Below, piece by piece: positions 55,027-64,000 of a stretch of 64,000 nt of DNA. The DNA comes from Cricetomys ansorgei. Taxonomy: Eukaryota > Chordata > Mammalia > Rodentia > Nesomyidae. A program made the translations under genes and the position numbers. Position 1 is the stretch's first letter. Each line of letters begins with the position of its first letter. The stretch is taken from positions 12,125,001 through 12,189,000 of the forward strand of contig JAMJFZ010003581.1 of assembly GCA_026225945.1 (NCBI GenBank), in the 5' to 3' direction. Under the pieces are notes generated by a model that did not search any database, was not told where the DNA came from, and saw nothing but the letters and a program-made list of their open reading frames with translations.

Positions 55027-55224
55027 AATCTCTATCCTCCCTTTGCCTTTTCCTTTCCCCCTACCTTTATCTTTATTTTTCAAATCCTTTGGATGTATGA
55101 TGGGAGCCATGACCTTGAGCCCTGACTGTTCTGGAACTTTACATTAACCTCAAAGTATGGTGCCCAGGGAAGCACTATTAATGTCACCTGGGAAATCAAG
55201 AGACATTAAAAAATATCCAGGTCC

Positions 55225-55370
55225 AGCTGAGCATATTGGCTCATGCCTTTAATCTTAACAGAGACAGAGACAGGAGCAAGCAATTTTTTTGAGTTTGAAG
55301 TCAACCCAGTCATAATTAGTTCCAGGCTAACCACAGCTACATAGTAAGATCATGTCTTAAACTTTTTTTT
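55225..55370 (+). mobile_element. B1 SINE
   Basis: CCAGCTGAGCATATTGGCTC, ATGCCTTTAATCTTAACAGA, GGCTAACCACAGCTACATAG and CATGTCTTAAACTT form a full-length diverged B1. Confidence 0.75.
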
Positions 55371-56009
55371 TCAGGTTCTACATCTGATCTATTGAATCTG
55401 AAATATTTTAATAAGCCTTCTGATACACTCCAAGTCTTGGAAACACTGGGTTCTAGCTTACATATTTATCCACCTAGAAAGACTCTGGACAGTTTGCAAT
55501 CCCAAGTATTATAGAGACACCTTGACTCTGGAACCCATCCCCACCATGGGGTTCCTGAAATATGTAATCTTACTCATGTCCCTGAAAAACACATGAACAG
55601 GGAAACAGTGAAGGAAGATTCAGAGGAACTTTGGGAAAGAGATAGCATGTGTGTGAAAAGCTGCTGAAGGCAGCAAGTGGATGAGTTTTTTTCTCTCTTA
55701 GAGACTAGCATGATCTGGTTTATAGCCTAGGGTATTGACAGTCACCTCAACTTGCTACATCATGGGCCTCTCCTGCCCCCATCAGTCCACATCCAGTTGG
55801 CTGTCTGCTTAGGTCTCGTGAGATGGATTAGGGAGCATAGTTGTTTTCAGTGCAAGCTCCCTGCTCTAGCAGGTCTGTGAAAACTTGTTTTGGTGTTTCA
55901 CAAGTCGTTTCCATGATTCTAAGATTCTACTTGTCTTCTCAGTGTATCGACATTTGCAAAAATGGTGCAAAAATAATGCCAGGCTGGCTCCTTAGAAGAA
56001 GTCAGAACA

Positions 56010-56475
56010 GTGGTACACTTTGGGGTATAGATAGATCTCAGGCAAATACTTCCATGTCTGTTGCTGCACTATTCCCAATAGCCAAGCCAAGCTATTAGAT
56101 CAACCTAGGTGCCCACCAGTGAGTGAATGAATAGATGAAATGTATTACACAATGGAGTTCTGTTCAGTCATAACGAAGAATAAAATCACGCCATTTGTAG
56201 GACAATCTATGAAACCGGGGAACATTCTGTGGAGTGAAATAAGCTAGAGTTGGAAAGACAAGGGTGGCATGTAGAATTTTGTGGGTGAAGACATGAAAGT
56301 ACAGAGGCTAGTGGAGATGGGAAGGGGAACAGATGTGGGGGAGGAACACTAAGAAAGGATAATAGGAGGGTAAATATGGCCAAGGCGCATCATTAGAAGA
56401 CTTGGAGATGCCCTATGAGACCTCTCTTGTAAACTTAATGTAAGCAAAAGAAAGGGCGGTGACACTGAGAATGGT
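56010..56475 (+). mobile_element. old L1 ORF2 C-terminus and 3' end
   Basis: TGCACTATTCCCAATAGCCA, AGGTGCCCACCAGTGAGTGA, TTACACAATGGAGTTCTGTT, GGAGTGAAATAAGCTAGAG match the ORF2 end. A purine-rich 3' UTR follows. Frames are broken. Confidence 0.75.
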
Positions 56476-56554
56476 AACATTGCATTTCACTTAGGAATGC
56501 CTTTCATAAACAATAGAAACCAGTATTATTTCTAAAAAGAGTCGCTCTTTATAT

Positions 56555-56762
56555 TATTGATTTACTTAATGTGTATGAGTGTTCTGCTTGCATGTATGTA
56601 TGTGCACCACATGTGTGCAGTGTCTGAGGGAGCCAGATGACAGCCTGTAACTGGAATTACAGAAGGCTATGAACTGTCATGGTTAAGTGCTGGAAATTGA
56701 ACCTGGAAGCCCTGAAAGAGCAGTAAGTGCTCTTAATCTCTAACCCATCTCTTCAGCCCCTA
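56555..56762 (-). mobile_element. B3-type SINE, stack member 1
   Basis: GCATGTATGTATGTGCACCA, GTGCTGGAAATTGAACCTGG and AACCCATCTCTTCAGCCCC are antisense B3, with head complete. Confidence 0.8.
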
Positions 56763-56908
56763 GTTTATTTATTTGAGACAAGGTCCCCTGTTTAGCCCTG
56801 GCTGGCCTGGAACTGTCTCTGTAAGCTGGGTTTGCCTTGAACTCACAGAGAACCACCCGCTTTTGCCTCCCTAGTGCTGGGATTAAAAGTATGTCCTGCT
56901 GCACTAAA
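56763..56908 (-). mobile_element. B1 SINE, stack member 2
   Basis: GAGACAAGGTCCCCTGTTTA, GGCTGGCCTGGAACTGTCTC and CTAGTGCTGGGATTAAAAGT are full-length antisense B1. Confidence 0.85.
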
Positions 56909-57095
56909 TTTTATTTTTAATTATGTGTTTGTGCTGTTTGTGCATCTGTGTGTAGGTGCCCATGGAGGCCGAAGGGGAAGTGGATCTCCTGGACCTGAGG
57001 TTACAGGCAGCTGTGAGCAGCCCAACATGGGTGCTATGAGTGGAGCTCCGGTCCTCTGAAGAGCAGTGTGCACTCTTGAGCATCAAGCTGCAGCA
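56909..57095 (-). mobile_element. B3/B2-type SINE, stack member 3
   Basis: GGTGCCCATGGAGGCCGAAG, CTGGACCTGAGGTTACAGGC and CGGTCCTCTGAAGAGCAGTG are antisense B3/B2. The head is degenerate. Confidence 0.75.
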
Positions 57096-58226
57096 AGGAA
57101 ATTATTAATTAAATTTCAACCTTTGATTACATTTAGTGTTTTGGTGACAAAACAGCTCACATAATAAATTTCTGCTGCTTAGTGAAGTGTGATGGCTGCT
57201 CCTATAAAAAGCTCTGTATAATTGAGTTGTGAGTTGAATTAGCCACTTTTTCACGGAAAACCGTTCTTACTTGAAAGAAAGACTGACAGACAGGCTATAG
57301 TATCTGGCAGACATTTCCTGTCACGTCAAGGAAAACAACTGACAGTAGTTGTTGCCAACGATAACATTTGAGCTTTCAAGTGAACATTGTAATTTTGGAA
57401 GATTTTGCATCCACCACCAAGAGCCTGGCAGTTTCCCTGTGTGAGAAACTTGTAAACAGGAGATGAATGGCAAAGCTACTCAAAGTATTAACAGGGGGAA
57501 GTTATATAGAACTCGGTGAACAACTGTTTCCAAAATGGCCTATTCACGAGGTTACAAAATTGTTCTTGGGTAAAAGATCCATTCACACTGCAAGAGAAAA
57601 CAATGGATTTTAACGTTAATATATGTAAATTTATTGACGTGTTTCCAGGTTCTACATGATGACAAACTTTTAAGAAACTAACAGTTATCATGTTTGAGTA
57701 TACTACCCCAAAACATATCTATTATTATCTGAAATGGCTATTAAAACACTCCTTCCCAAGATACGTATCTGTGTAAACCGACATGTTCCTCATATACTCA
57801 ACCCAGACAACACAGCAACCCATGCTGAGTGCAGAAGCGGCTGTAAGAACCCAGTCGTCCTTGTTAAACAGACATTAAGTAGCTTTTCCCAAATGTAAAA
57901 CAATGCCTATTTTTTTCTTTTCTTTTTTTTTGTCTTGAAAAAACAGTAATTTTTCCATACTGAGTTAATTATGTCAATATGTGATGGTTTTATTACTTTT
58001 ATTTTGAATGAACTAAATTTTTTTTTGAATTTCAGATTTAATTTCTCATGTGGTAAGTTTTGATACATTCTATCCATGTTAAGATTGTTTTCACTAACTG
58101 CCAAGATTATCAAGGGGCCCAAGGTCAACAAAACTGAGAGTGACTGAGTTGGGGGCTCAGCTACGACAATTACAATTAGTGTACAGAACAGGAGATGCAT
58201 GGAGTGGCCCAAACAATTCATCAGTT
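57096..58226. other. unrecognised sequence
   Basis: No exon or repeat family is recognised over 1.1 kb. Minus-strand frames at 57488-57691 and 57907-58221 contain runs read from A/T tracts. Confidence 0.4.
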
Positions 58227-58634
58227 CTCCCCTCTTCTTCTCCTCCTCCCCTCCTCCTCCTCCTCCCCTCCTCCTCCTCTCCTCCTCCTCCTCCTCCTCT
58301 CCTCCTCCTCCTCCCCTCCTCCTCCTCCTCTCCTCCTCCTCCTCCTCCTCCTCCTCCTCCCCTCCTCCTCCTCCTCCTCCTCTCCTCCTCCTCCCCTCCT
58401 CCTCCTCCTCCCCTCCTCTCCTCCTCCTCCTCCTCTTCCTCCTCCTCCCCTCCTCCTCCTCCTCCTCCCCTCCTCCTCCTCCTCCTCCTCCTGCCCTCCT
58501 CGTCTTCCTCCTCCTCCCCTCCTCCTCTTCCTCCTCCTCCTCCTCCCCTCCTCCTCCTCCTCCTCTCCTCCTCCCCTCCCTCTTCCTCTCCCCCTTCCTC
58601 CTTCCCCTCCCCCTCCTCCTCCTCCTTCTTCTTC
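58227..58634 (+). repeat. (CCT)n pyrimidine array, 408 bp
   Basis: TCC triplets with periodic CCCC and single TTC variants, directly abutting the tail end of the antisense B1 at 58640. Long frames on both strands are repeat translations. Confidence 0.98.
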
Positions 58635-58639
58635 AGGGG

Positions 58640-58770
58640 GTGTTTCGAGACAGGTTTCTTTGTTGTAACTCTGGCTGTCTTGGAACTCACTCTGTAGACC
58701 AGGCTGGCTTCTGGCTGCCTCTGCTTCTGGAGTGATGGGATTAAAGGTGTGTGCTACCACTGCCCAGCTG
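58640..58770 (-). mobile_element. B1 SINE
   Basis: GTTTCGAGACAGGTTTCTTT, CACTCTGTAGACCAGGCTGG and GATGGGATTAAAGGTGTGTG are full-length antisense B1 close to consensus. Confidence 0.9.
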
Positions 58771-58845
58771 AATTCTCTCTTCTACAGGTAGCATGTCAGG
58801 GGTGAACAGGTGGGAATCTAAGACAGGCAGGTAGTTATATTCTAT

Positions 58846-59083
58846 TGTAAGAGAAAACTGGACTTGCCACTGAGCAGTACAAGACCTGAGACCTGTGTGG
58901 ATGCCCAGAGACAGACCTACCTGGACACGCCCGGGGAGCAGCAGCTGCAGTCTGGCAGCCAATGGAACGCTGGGCCAGGTGGAGGGTATAAGAGGCTTCC
59001 CCCCCTGTAATAAAGTGAGTCTGCCCTTTGCCATTCACCTGACTCCCAGAGCCTGTGTGTCCTGGTTCCGTGCCAACTCTACA
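58846..59083 (+). mobile_element. short solo LTR candidate
   Basis: TG...ACA ends (TGTAAGAGAAAAC to CCAACTCTACA), a TATA-like GGGTATAAGAGG, then CCTGTAATAAAGTGAGTCTG (AATAAA) and a T/C-rich U5-like end are in the right order for an ERV2-type LTR of 238 bp. No target duplication is seen, and the family is not named. Confidence 0.5.
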
Positions 59084-59484
59084 CCCCCCCACCCTGTGCC
59101 TGAAAGGTCCCGTGGATGGTTACAAGCAACATTCTATGAGTCTTCCAGGGTCTTAGATTTTGCCATGTTGCCCTGATGTCCCTTAGGACATAGGTTCTTA
59201 GTCTGGGATTTGTGATTTTAGGGTATGTGTGAACTTGGGAAGGACACTTCTAACAGAAATGTACATTTTCCTTTAGTTACAGACAGTAAGTGATAATTAT
59301 GTTGATTTGGCAATAATAGTGAGCCACAGGCATTTTCAAAGCACATTACATTGATTGCAAGTACCTCAAAATACTGTCCCTACCACCACTACTTTGAAAT
59401 CATGTTGTTAGAAGTCTTTGCCAGATTTTGTTAGGTAATGTGTCAATCAAAAATATATACAGTGATATGCCATAGAATTTTATC

Positions 59485-59888
59485 CTAGTTGCTCTTTCAT
59501 CAACTTGACATAAGCTATTGGTACGTGGGAAGAGGAACCTCAATTGGGAAAACGTCGTCATCAGATTGGCCTGTAGGCAAGCCTGTGGGTCATTTTCTTG
59601 ATAAATGATTAATGTGGGAGGGCCTAGCCATTGAAGGTGGTGCTGACCCTGCTGACCCCTAGAAAGGTGGTCCTAGGAGGTATAAGAAAGGTAGCTGAAC
59701 ATGAGCCTGAGAGAGGACCAGTATGCAGTGAGTGTTCTTCCATGGCTCTGCTCCAGTTCATGCCTCCAGGTTCCTGTTCTGACTTCCCTTCATGATGAAG
59801 TATAAACTCAGCTGAAATAAACTGTTTCCTCCCCAAGGTACTGTTGGCCATGGTGTTGTACCATAGCAATAGAATGAGAACCAGGGCA
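59485..59888 (+). mobile_element. MaLR-type LTR, near complete
   Basis: CATCAACTTGACATAAGCTA, CATTTTCTTGATAAATGATT, AGGTGGTCCTAGGAGGTATA and AGCTGAAATAAACTGTTTCC then CATAGCAATAGAATGAGAAC follow the rodent LTR type also at 15350. Confidence 0.75.
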
Positions 59889-60919
59889 GATTTATTTTTT
59901 TAAGTGCTGTATAGTTATCTTTCATTATGACCTCGTATAATTTTATGAACTTGAAACATCATTTGGCCAATGTTGGGGTCTGGGTGGGAGTCTTGAGGGC
60001 ATACGTAAGATTACAAATGCGATTGAAAAGCTATGTTCTAAGGTTGTGATCAAAGGCAAGAATGTGGGCGGAGGGGCGGTCAGAAACTTCTTAAAGAGAA
60101 TTCGTACAGCATACCCTGCTTACCTGGTATTGTGGAGAACTGAGTAGGAGGACCACTCTCAGCTGGAAGGCCACATGCCTTGCCTGAACTTGAGGGTAAA
60201 TGGAACTAAATAGGAAAAGCAAAGGAGCTATTGCTCAGTAGGGTGGGGCACAGTTCAGAATCTCTTTTCAAGCTTCAGAGGGATTGTTCCTTTTTCCTAT
60301 GAAGCTATTCTCACCTTCCATCTCTCTTTCTCAGTGCCCAAGGGACTGTCCTTCCTTCTCTCTAGGGACCATCTAGGTCTCTGATAGTCCACCCTACTCT
60401 CTTCCAACAGTTACACAGACAGTGACTCTAAAGTCAGTGTCATAAATTCTGAAATTAATGAGAAGCTAAGTCAAAGTTAAAAGGCTTGTAGAACATTCTT
60501 AAACATTTCTCTCAAGTAAGTATTTGTTACCAAAAAAATGTCATTATGAAGGGAAAATACTACCTTTAGAGTGGAGACACCTGGCAGACAATACCTTAAT
60601 CACATAACCAAGGCAGACATTCCCACAATCAGACACGTCTATAGATGTCCACACGGCGCAGAGATGGCCCATCTTCTCTGACGTGTTTCTCCTCCAAGCG
60701 GCAACCTGGACTAATCACGAGAAAACCTTCAACAATCCAAACGGAGCACCTCTTGCGGTGTGGAGGTGCCTGAGACGCGAAGCTGAAAGCAATTACGGAT
60801 CTCAGAACAGAAAAGGCTGGCAAAATTAAAATAACATCTCCAGATTCACTAAAGCAAGGTTAATTATCTGGTTCGGATGTAGTTATATAGATGTTAAAAT
60901 TGAGAAAAACTAATTGGTC

Positions 60920-61021
60920 CCATCTCAAAAAACCCTACCTTCTCCCCACAGGGGAGAGAGAGGGAGAGAGAGGGAGAGAGAGAGAGAGATCCACCTCAAA
61001 AACCCTACCTCCTGCCCACAG
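60920..61021 (+). repeat. 71 bp duplication flanking a GA tract
   Basis: CCATCTCAAAAAACCCTACC (60920) and CCACCTCAAAAACCCTACCT (60991) begin two similar units, both running to CCCACAG. An interrupted GA run (60951-60989) fills the first unit. Confidence 0.8.
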
Positions 61022-61185
61022 AAGAGAAGGGTGGGGGACTTCTCGCCACTGGACCGGACTGAATCTGGTGGTCCAGGCAGGATGGAGGACATTGCGTACT
61101 TATCCCCTCTGAACCTCGTGTTCTCAGACTGGGAGAATATAATGCTTATCTCATGAGGTTGCTACAGGATACAGTAAAAGAGACG

Positions 61186-61402
61186 TTGTGGCTAGAGAGA
61201 CGGCTCGGCAGTTAAGGATGCTTCCTGCTTCTGCAGAAGACTGGGGTTCAGTTTCCGACAGCCATGTTGGGAGGCTCCTAACTGCCTGTCCTCCAGCCCC
61301 AAGGGATCCGATGCCCTCTTCTGGTCTTCATAGACACCTGTATGCACCCTTTCCACACACACATACTTCAAGCAAAATAAATCTTAAATTTTTTTTTTTT
61401 TA
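61186..61402 (+). mobile_element. B2/B3-type SINE
   Basis: GTGGCTAGAGAGACGGCTCG, TGCTTCTGCAGAAGACTGGG, CCGATGCCCTCTTCTGGTCT and AGCAAAATAAATCTTAAA run from head to tail. Confidence 0.85.
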
Positions 61403-62505
61403 ATGATTCAATCTCTGAAGCTTAACTAATGTTAAATAAATAACCATTATCGTACACTCAAAAGAGAAACCTGGAGTCTTTTTACCGTTTAAGTAAGCTT
61501 AAGGGAAGCATGTATATAAGTATTTGTACAGTGCTTCAAATATACCACATATGCTCCAAGTCAAGTTACCATTAGTGATGTTAAGGTCACTGCAGTGCTA
61601 CCGGCTTTAACTAAACTTACAACACTGTTGGGGACTGTAATTTAATTGAGACACACTCTAATTTGGATTAAGGCTTTTTTCTAATTTAATTCCCCATGCC
61701 TTATATTTTCACATAGTTGTTAGTCTATAAATTATTAATTTAGTTGCTTTGTTTGATTATATTTTTTCTGGCATCGCTCATCAGTGCTAACATGTTTAAA
61801 CATTGGTCTTAGTGGTTGCTGAAAGCAAAGCGATGTAGGAGGAAAATACTCCAATGACCCAAATCTAATAAAAACAGGACCTTGCTTAAAAAATTGTTTC
61901 ATGATACAAAGCGAGGCTTTGAGACAGACTACTTCCATATGCTGCTTTTAGAACTGTCACTGTGGAGCCTTTCTTAAGTGGAAGAGGTGAAGTTGATGAC
62001 GCCTTAAGAGGTTATCAGCTTTTCCTGCGTGCTTTGCCTGTGTGGACCTGTACTGCTCATAGTGTGGACTGATGATTTTTGCCAGTCTCCAGTTGCTGCT
62101 GGTCTGCGTTCGTAGCTGGGAGGAACTGTACACAAACATGAACAGCAATTTGATGGGGTTGTTCACTGAATGAATTAGAAAGAGGTCCTATGTTTAATAT
62201 TCTTAGCTTTTTCGTGTGTTCCTAGTAAGTTATCATTCCATCTGACAAGCATTTTGGTCTGCAACAGACTAGAGAAAGAAAGCACAATATCTTGTCTCTA
62301 CCCATAGCTAGAGAAACACTGGTCTGTAGCGTCAGGCTTGCCTGGCAATAAACTCCCCCAGGTGATATGTAATTGAAAGTGCTCACTCAAAAGGCTGGGG
62401 ATCTCAGGGAGCACTGAACGTGCTTAAGTGCAACTTAGGTTAAACCTGTTGGCTGGAGCCCCAGTGTACACAGGTACATTCCTCTTTGTGAGTCTCTTAA
62501 TATTC
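61403..62505. other. unrecognised sequence
   Basis: No repeat family is recognised. The minus-strand frame at 61957-62166 (69 codons, ending HLFHLRKAPQ) has a mixed composition without low-complexity bias but no recognisable domain or splice context. Confidence 0.35.
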
Positions 62506-62557
62506 CTCTGTCTCTCTCTCTGTCTCTCTCTGTCTCTCTCTGTCTCTCTCTCTCCCC
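62506..62557 (+). repeat. (TCTCTCTG)n microsatellite
   Basis: CT run with regularly spaced TG, about 52 bases. Confidence 0.95.
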
Positions 62558-64000
62558 TCATCTTTTTTTCCCCCTCATCTTTTTGCCCCTATTAAGCCAG
62601 GAATCCAACAGCCCAGGTTCCTCCCTATTGGTTCCAGGCTATACTTTTCTGGGCAGAGCAAGCTAGAGCAGATTTGAGCCCTGTTACGGTCCTCTTTGAC
62701 TTGCCCTTTCTGATTATTTCCTTCACTTATTCTAGAAAGTTCTCTTGGCTCTCAGAGTGCTTATATGTTAGTTTTTTCAGCAAGAATTTTCCCTGTAACC
62801 TTCTTGTTTATAACAATGCTAACAGCATGCTGGGTGCCACTGTAGACCCCTTCACTCCTCAGGCTTTGCCATGGAGACATTTGTGGGTGTTCCTTTTGAA
62901 TAGTTCCCATTCCTTCGATGTTCACAATATTAACCTTAATGTAGAATCACATACATGTGCCCAAAGAACAACAGCATGCTATCAAAAAGATCTAGAGGAC
63001 ATGTATCCATTCTGTGTTGGTCATTTTGTCCCCAAACTGGAAGGTGGTGTTCTCTAGAGGAAGCTCATCTCTTCAAAATTTCTTGATACTTGCGTACCTT
63101 CTAAAAGGTTGGCATGTGGTGTGGGGTGTTTATTTTGGGGCTTGAAACCTTGTTATAGTATGTGGTGAGTTGATATTATAAAACCTACAATTTTCTACTA
63201 CTCTACTGACTGGCCACTGCTTCCCATAAGACCCCGGTATTGATGAATAACAATCTTAGCAAAAGTGAAACAGTTACCATTATGTCCTTCTCCTGAAAAA
63301 TCTCCCAGGGACTCTCAGCCACCCATGTGATAAAGTTCAAATTCTTGGGTTTCGGTACTGAGTGCTCGGTGGCTGGTGTGGGATTGTTTCTTCAGCTTGT
63401 GCACAGCTTCCTGTCTGCTGCTTCCCTGGTCTCTTGGGTCTCTGGAGAGCCTGCTCAGTTGTTACTTGCCCTACGAAACGTTCTAAGCTTTTTCCCTCCC
63501 ATTTGTCTGGGCAGCGTTCAGTCCTCCTGCTCCATGCTGCTTTCGGGAACTGCATCGAACTTCTCCAGTGAGGTTTAGAAACAAACTTGAGCAAAACCCA
63601 GATCATTTGCTCTGCAGCTGTCAACTTGCAAATCTGATACTGGGTAGTTCCACAGGGGAACTACAGACAGAGTGAATAGTGCGTGGGACTCTGGAAGATG
63701 CTGGAGAGGTGATTTGGCATTTCTCCATGGGGCAGTGGGGCTCGGGGGCTCTTTCTGTAGCAGCTCCCTGGCTTGGGAACTTCTTTCAAGGAAAGGCTCC
63801 ACTGGAGTAACTTCCTTGTGACTCAGTTCACTAAAAAAGCTGGTTAATAAACAGCACTCAAACTAACCAGAGAGTGACCAGTGGATCAGGTCTAGTGTTT
63901 ATCTTTGTCACCAGCATTTTGGTTGATTGATGTCTGCATACTCTCCTTTCAGATAATCAGGTTACGAAACCTGATGTAAACTATTGTTGTCTTGATTAAA
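62558..64000. other. unrecognised right end of window
   Basis: No exon is recognised. The 127-codon plus frame at 62674-63057 and overlapping frames at 63327-63624 on both strands lack motifs. ATAAAGTTCAAATTCTTGGG (63331) weakly recalls an antisense L2 tract. Confidence 0.35.

Noticed and set aside
58140..58760. ORFs of 157-185 codons on both strands
   Set aside because: They are repeat translations of the (CCT)n array, partly running into antisense B1.
62674..63057. 127-codon plus-strand ORF
   Set aside because: No recognisable motif. Single frame without splice or promoter context; consistent with chance.
1..64000. CRISPR arrays, bacterial operons, phage or plasmid features
   Set aside because: All regular repeats are eukaryotic micro- or minisatellites without unique spacers, and the whole window carries rodent SINE/LTR/LINE repeats.

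Overview
This is mammalian nuclear DNA from a muroid (mouse/rat/hamster-type) rodent. The repeats say so: B1 and B2/B3 SINEs, ID/B4-like tRNA-derived fragments, MT-type MaLR LTRs, a URR1 hAT element, rodent L1 3' UTRs, and older mammalian L2, MIR, MER5 and MLT1 remnants. I cannot read the species from the sequence. Almost every SINE and L1 piece is clearly diverged or truncated, and I see no full-length L1. I find no CRISPR, bacterial, phage or organellar feature.

Layout. Positions 500-1400 are a CpG island with GC boxes, an ETS site, an E-box and NRF1 palindromes: a housekeeping-type, TATA-less and possibly bidirectional promoter. It is the only strong sign of a gene, and I could not recognise which gene it drives. 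From about 1.5 kb to the right edge the window looks intronic or intergenic: interspersed repeats, simple repeats and unrecognised AT-rich sequence. I cannot support any complete protein-coding gene. All long open frames lie in simple repeats or in the CpG island.

Structures worth reading: (i) a three-copy, unassigned ~310-330 bp LTR family (8.6, 15.9 and 47.9 kb), one copy inserted in a SINE so that its ends can be read exactly; (ii) a 5'-truncated processed retrocopy on the minus strand at 51.79-52.32 kb with matching target-site duplications; (iii) a tRNA-Lys(CTT)-derived pseudogene at 24.8 kb; (iv) a 74 bp dispersed duplication (4.19 and 5.49 kb, 72/74 identical); (v) an interstitial telomere-like tract at 9.35 kb; (vi) nested insertions of MT LTRs into an MLT1-like LTR (6.4 kb) and into L1 ORF2 (32.6 kb); (vii) five simple-repeat arrays of about 400 bp or more: (GGA)n at 33.5 kb, (TATC)n at 38 kb, CAC/CAT at 45.6 kb, (CTCC)n at 52.6 kb and (CCT)n at 58.2 kb.

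Stretches over 300 bases where I recognise nothing beyond ordinary AT-rich sequence and chance short ORFs: 1563-2400, 2676-3284, 3359-4139, 4610-5491, 5566-6155, 6936-8638, 15041-15349, 16578-17204, 17346-18007, 18360-18731, 19761-20204, 20486-22269, 22453-22904, 24047-24666, 24890-26080, 26701-27324, 27506-27767, 28093-29907, 30303-31599, 34327-34769, 35646-36854, 39263-40377, 40471-41924, 43104-43489, 43861-44680, 44814-45640, 46454-46849, 47031-47417, 48167-48669, 49631-50187, 50546-51169, 53134-53715, 55371-56009, 57096-58226, 59084-59484, 59889-60919, 61403-62505 and 62558-64000. Family names are from memory of consensus sequences; no database search was run.
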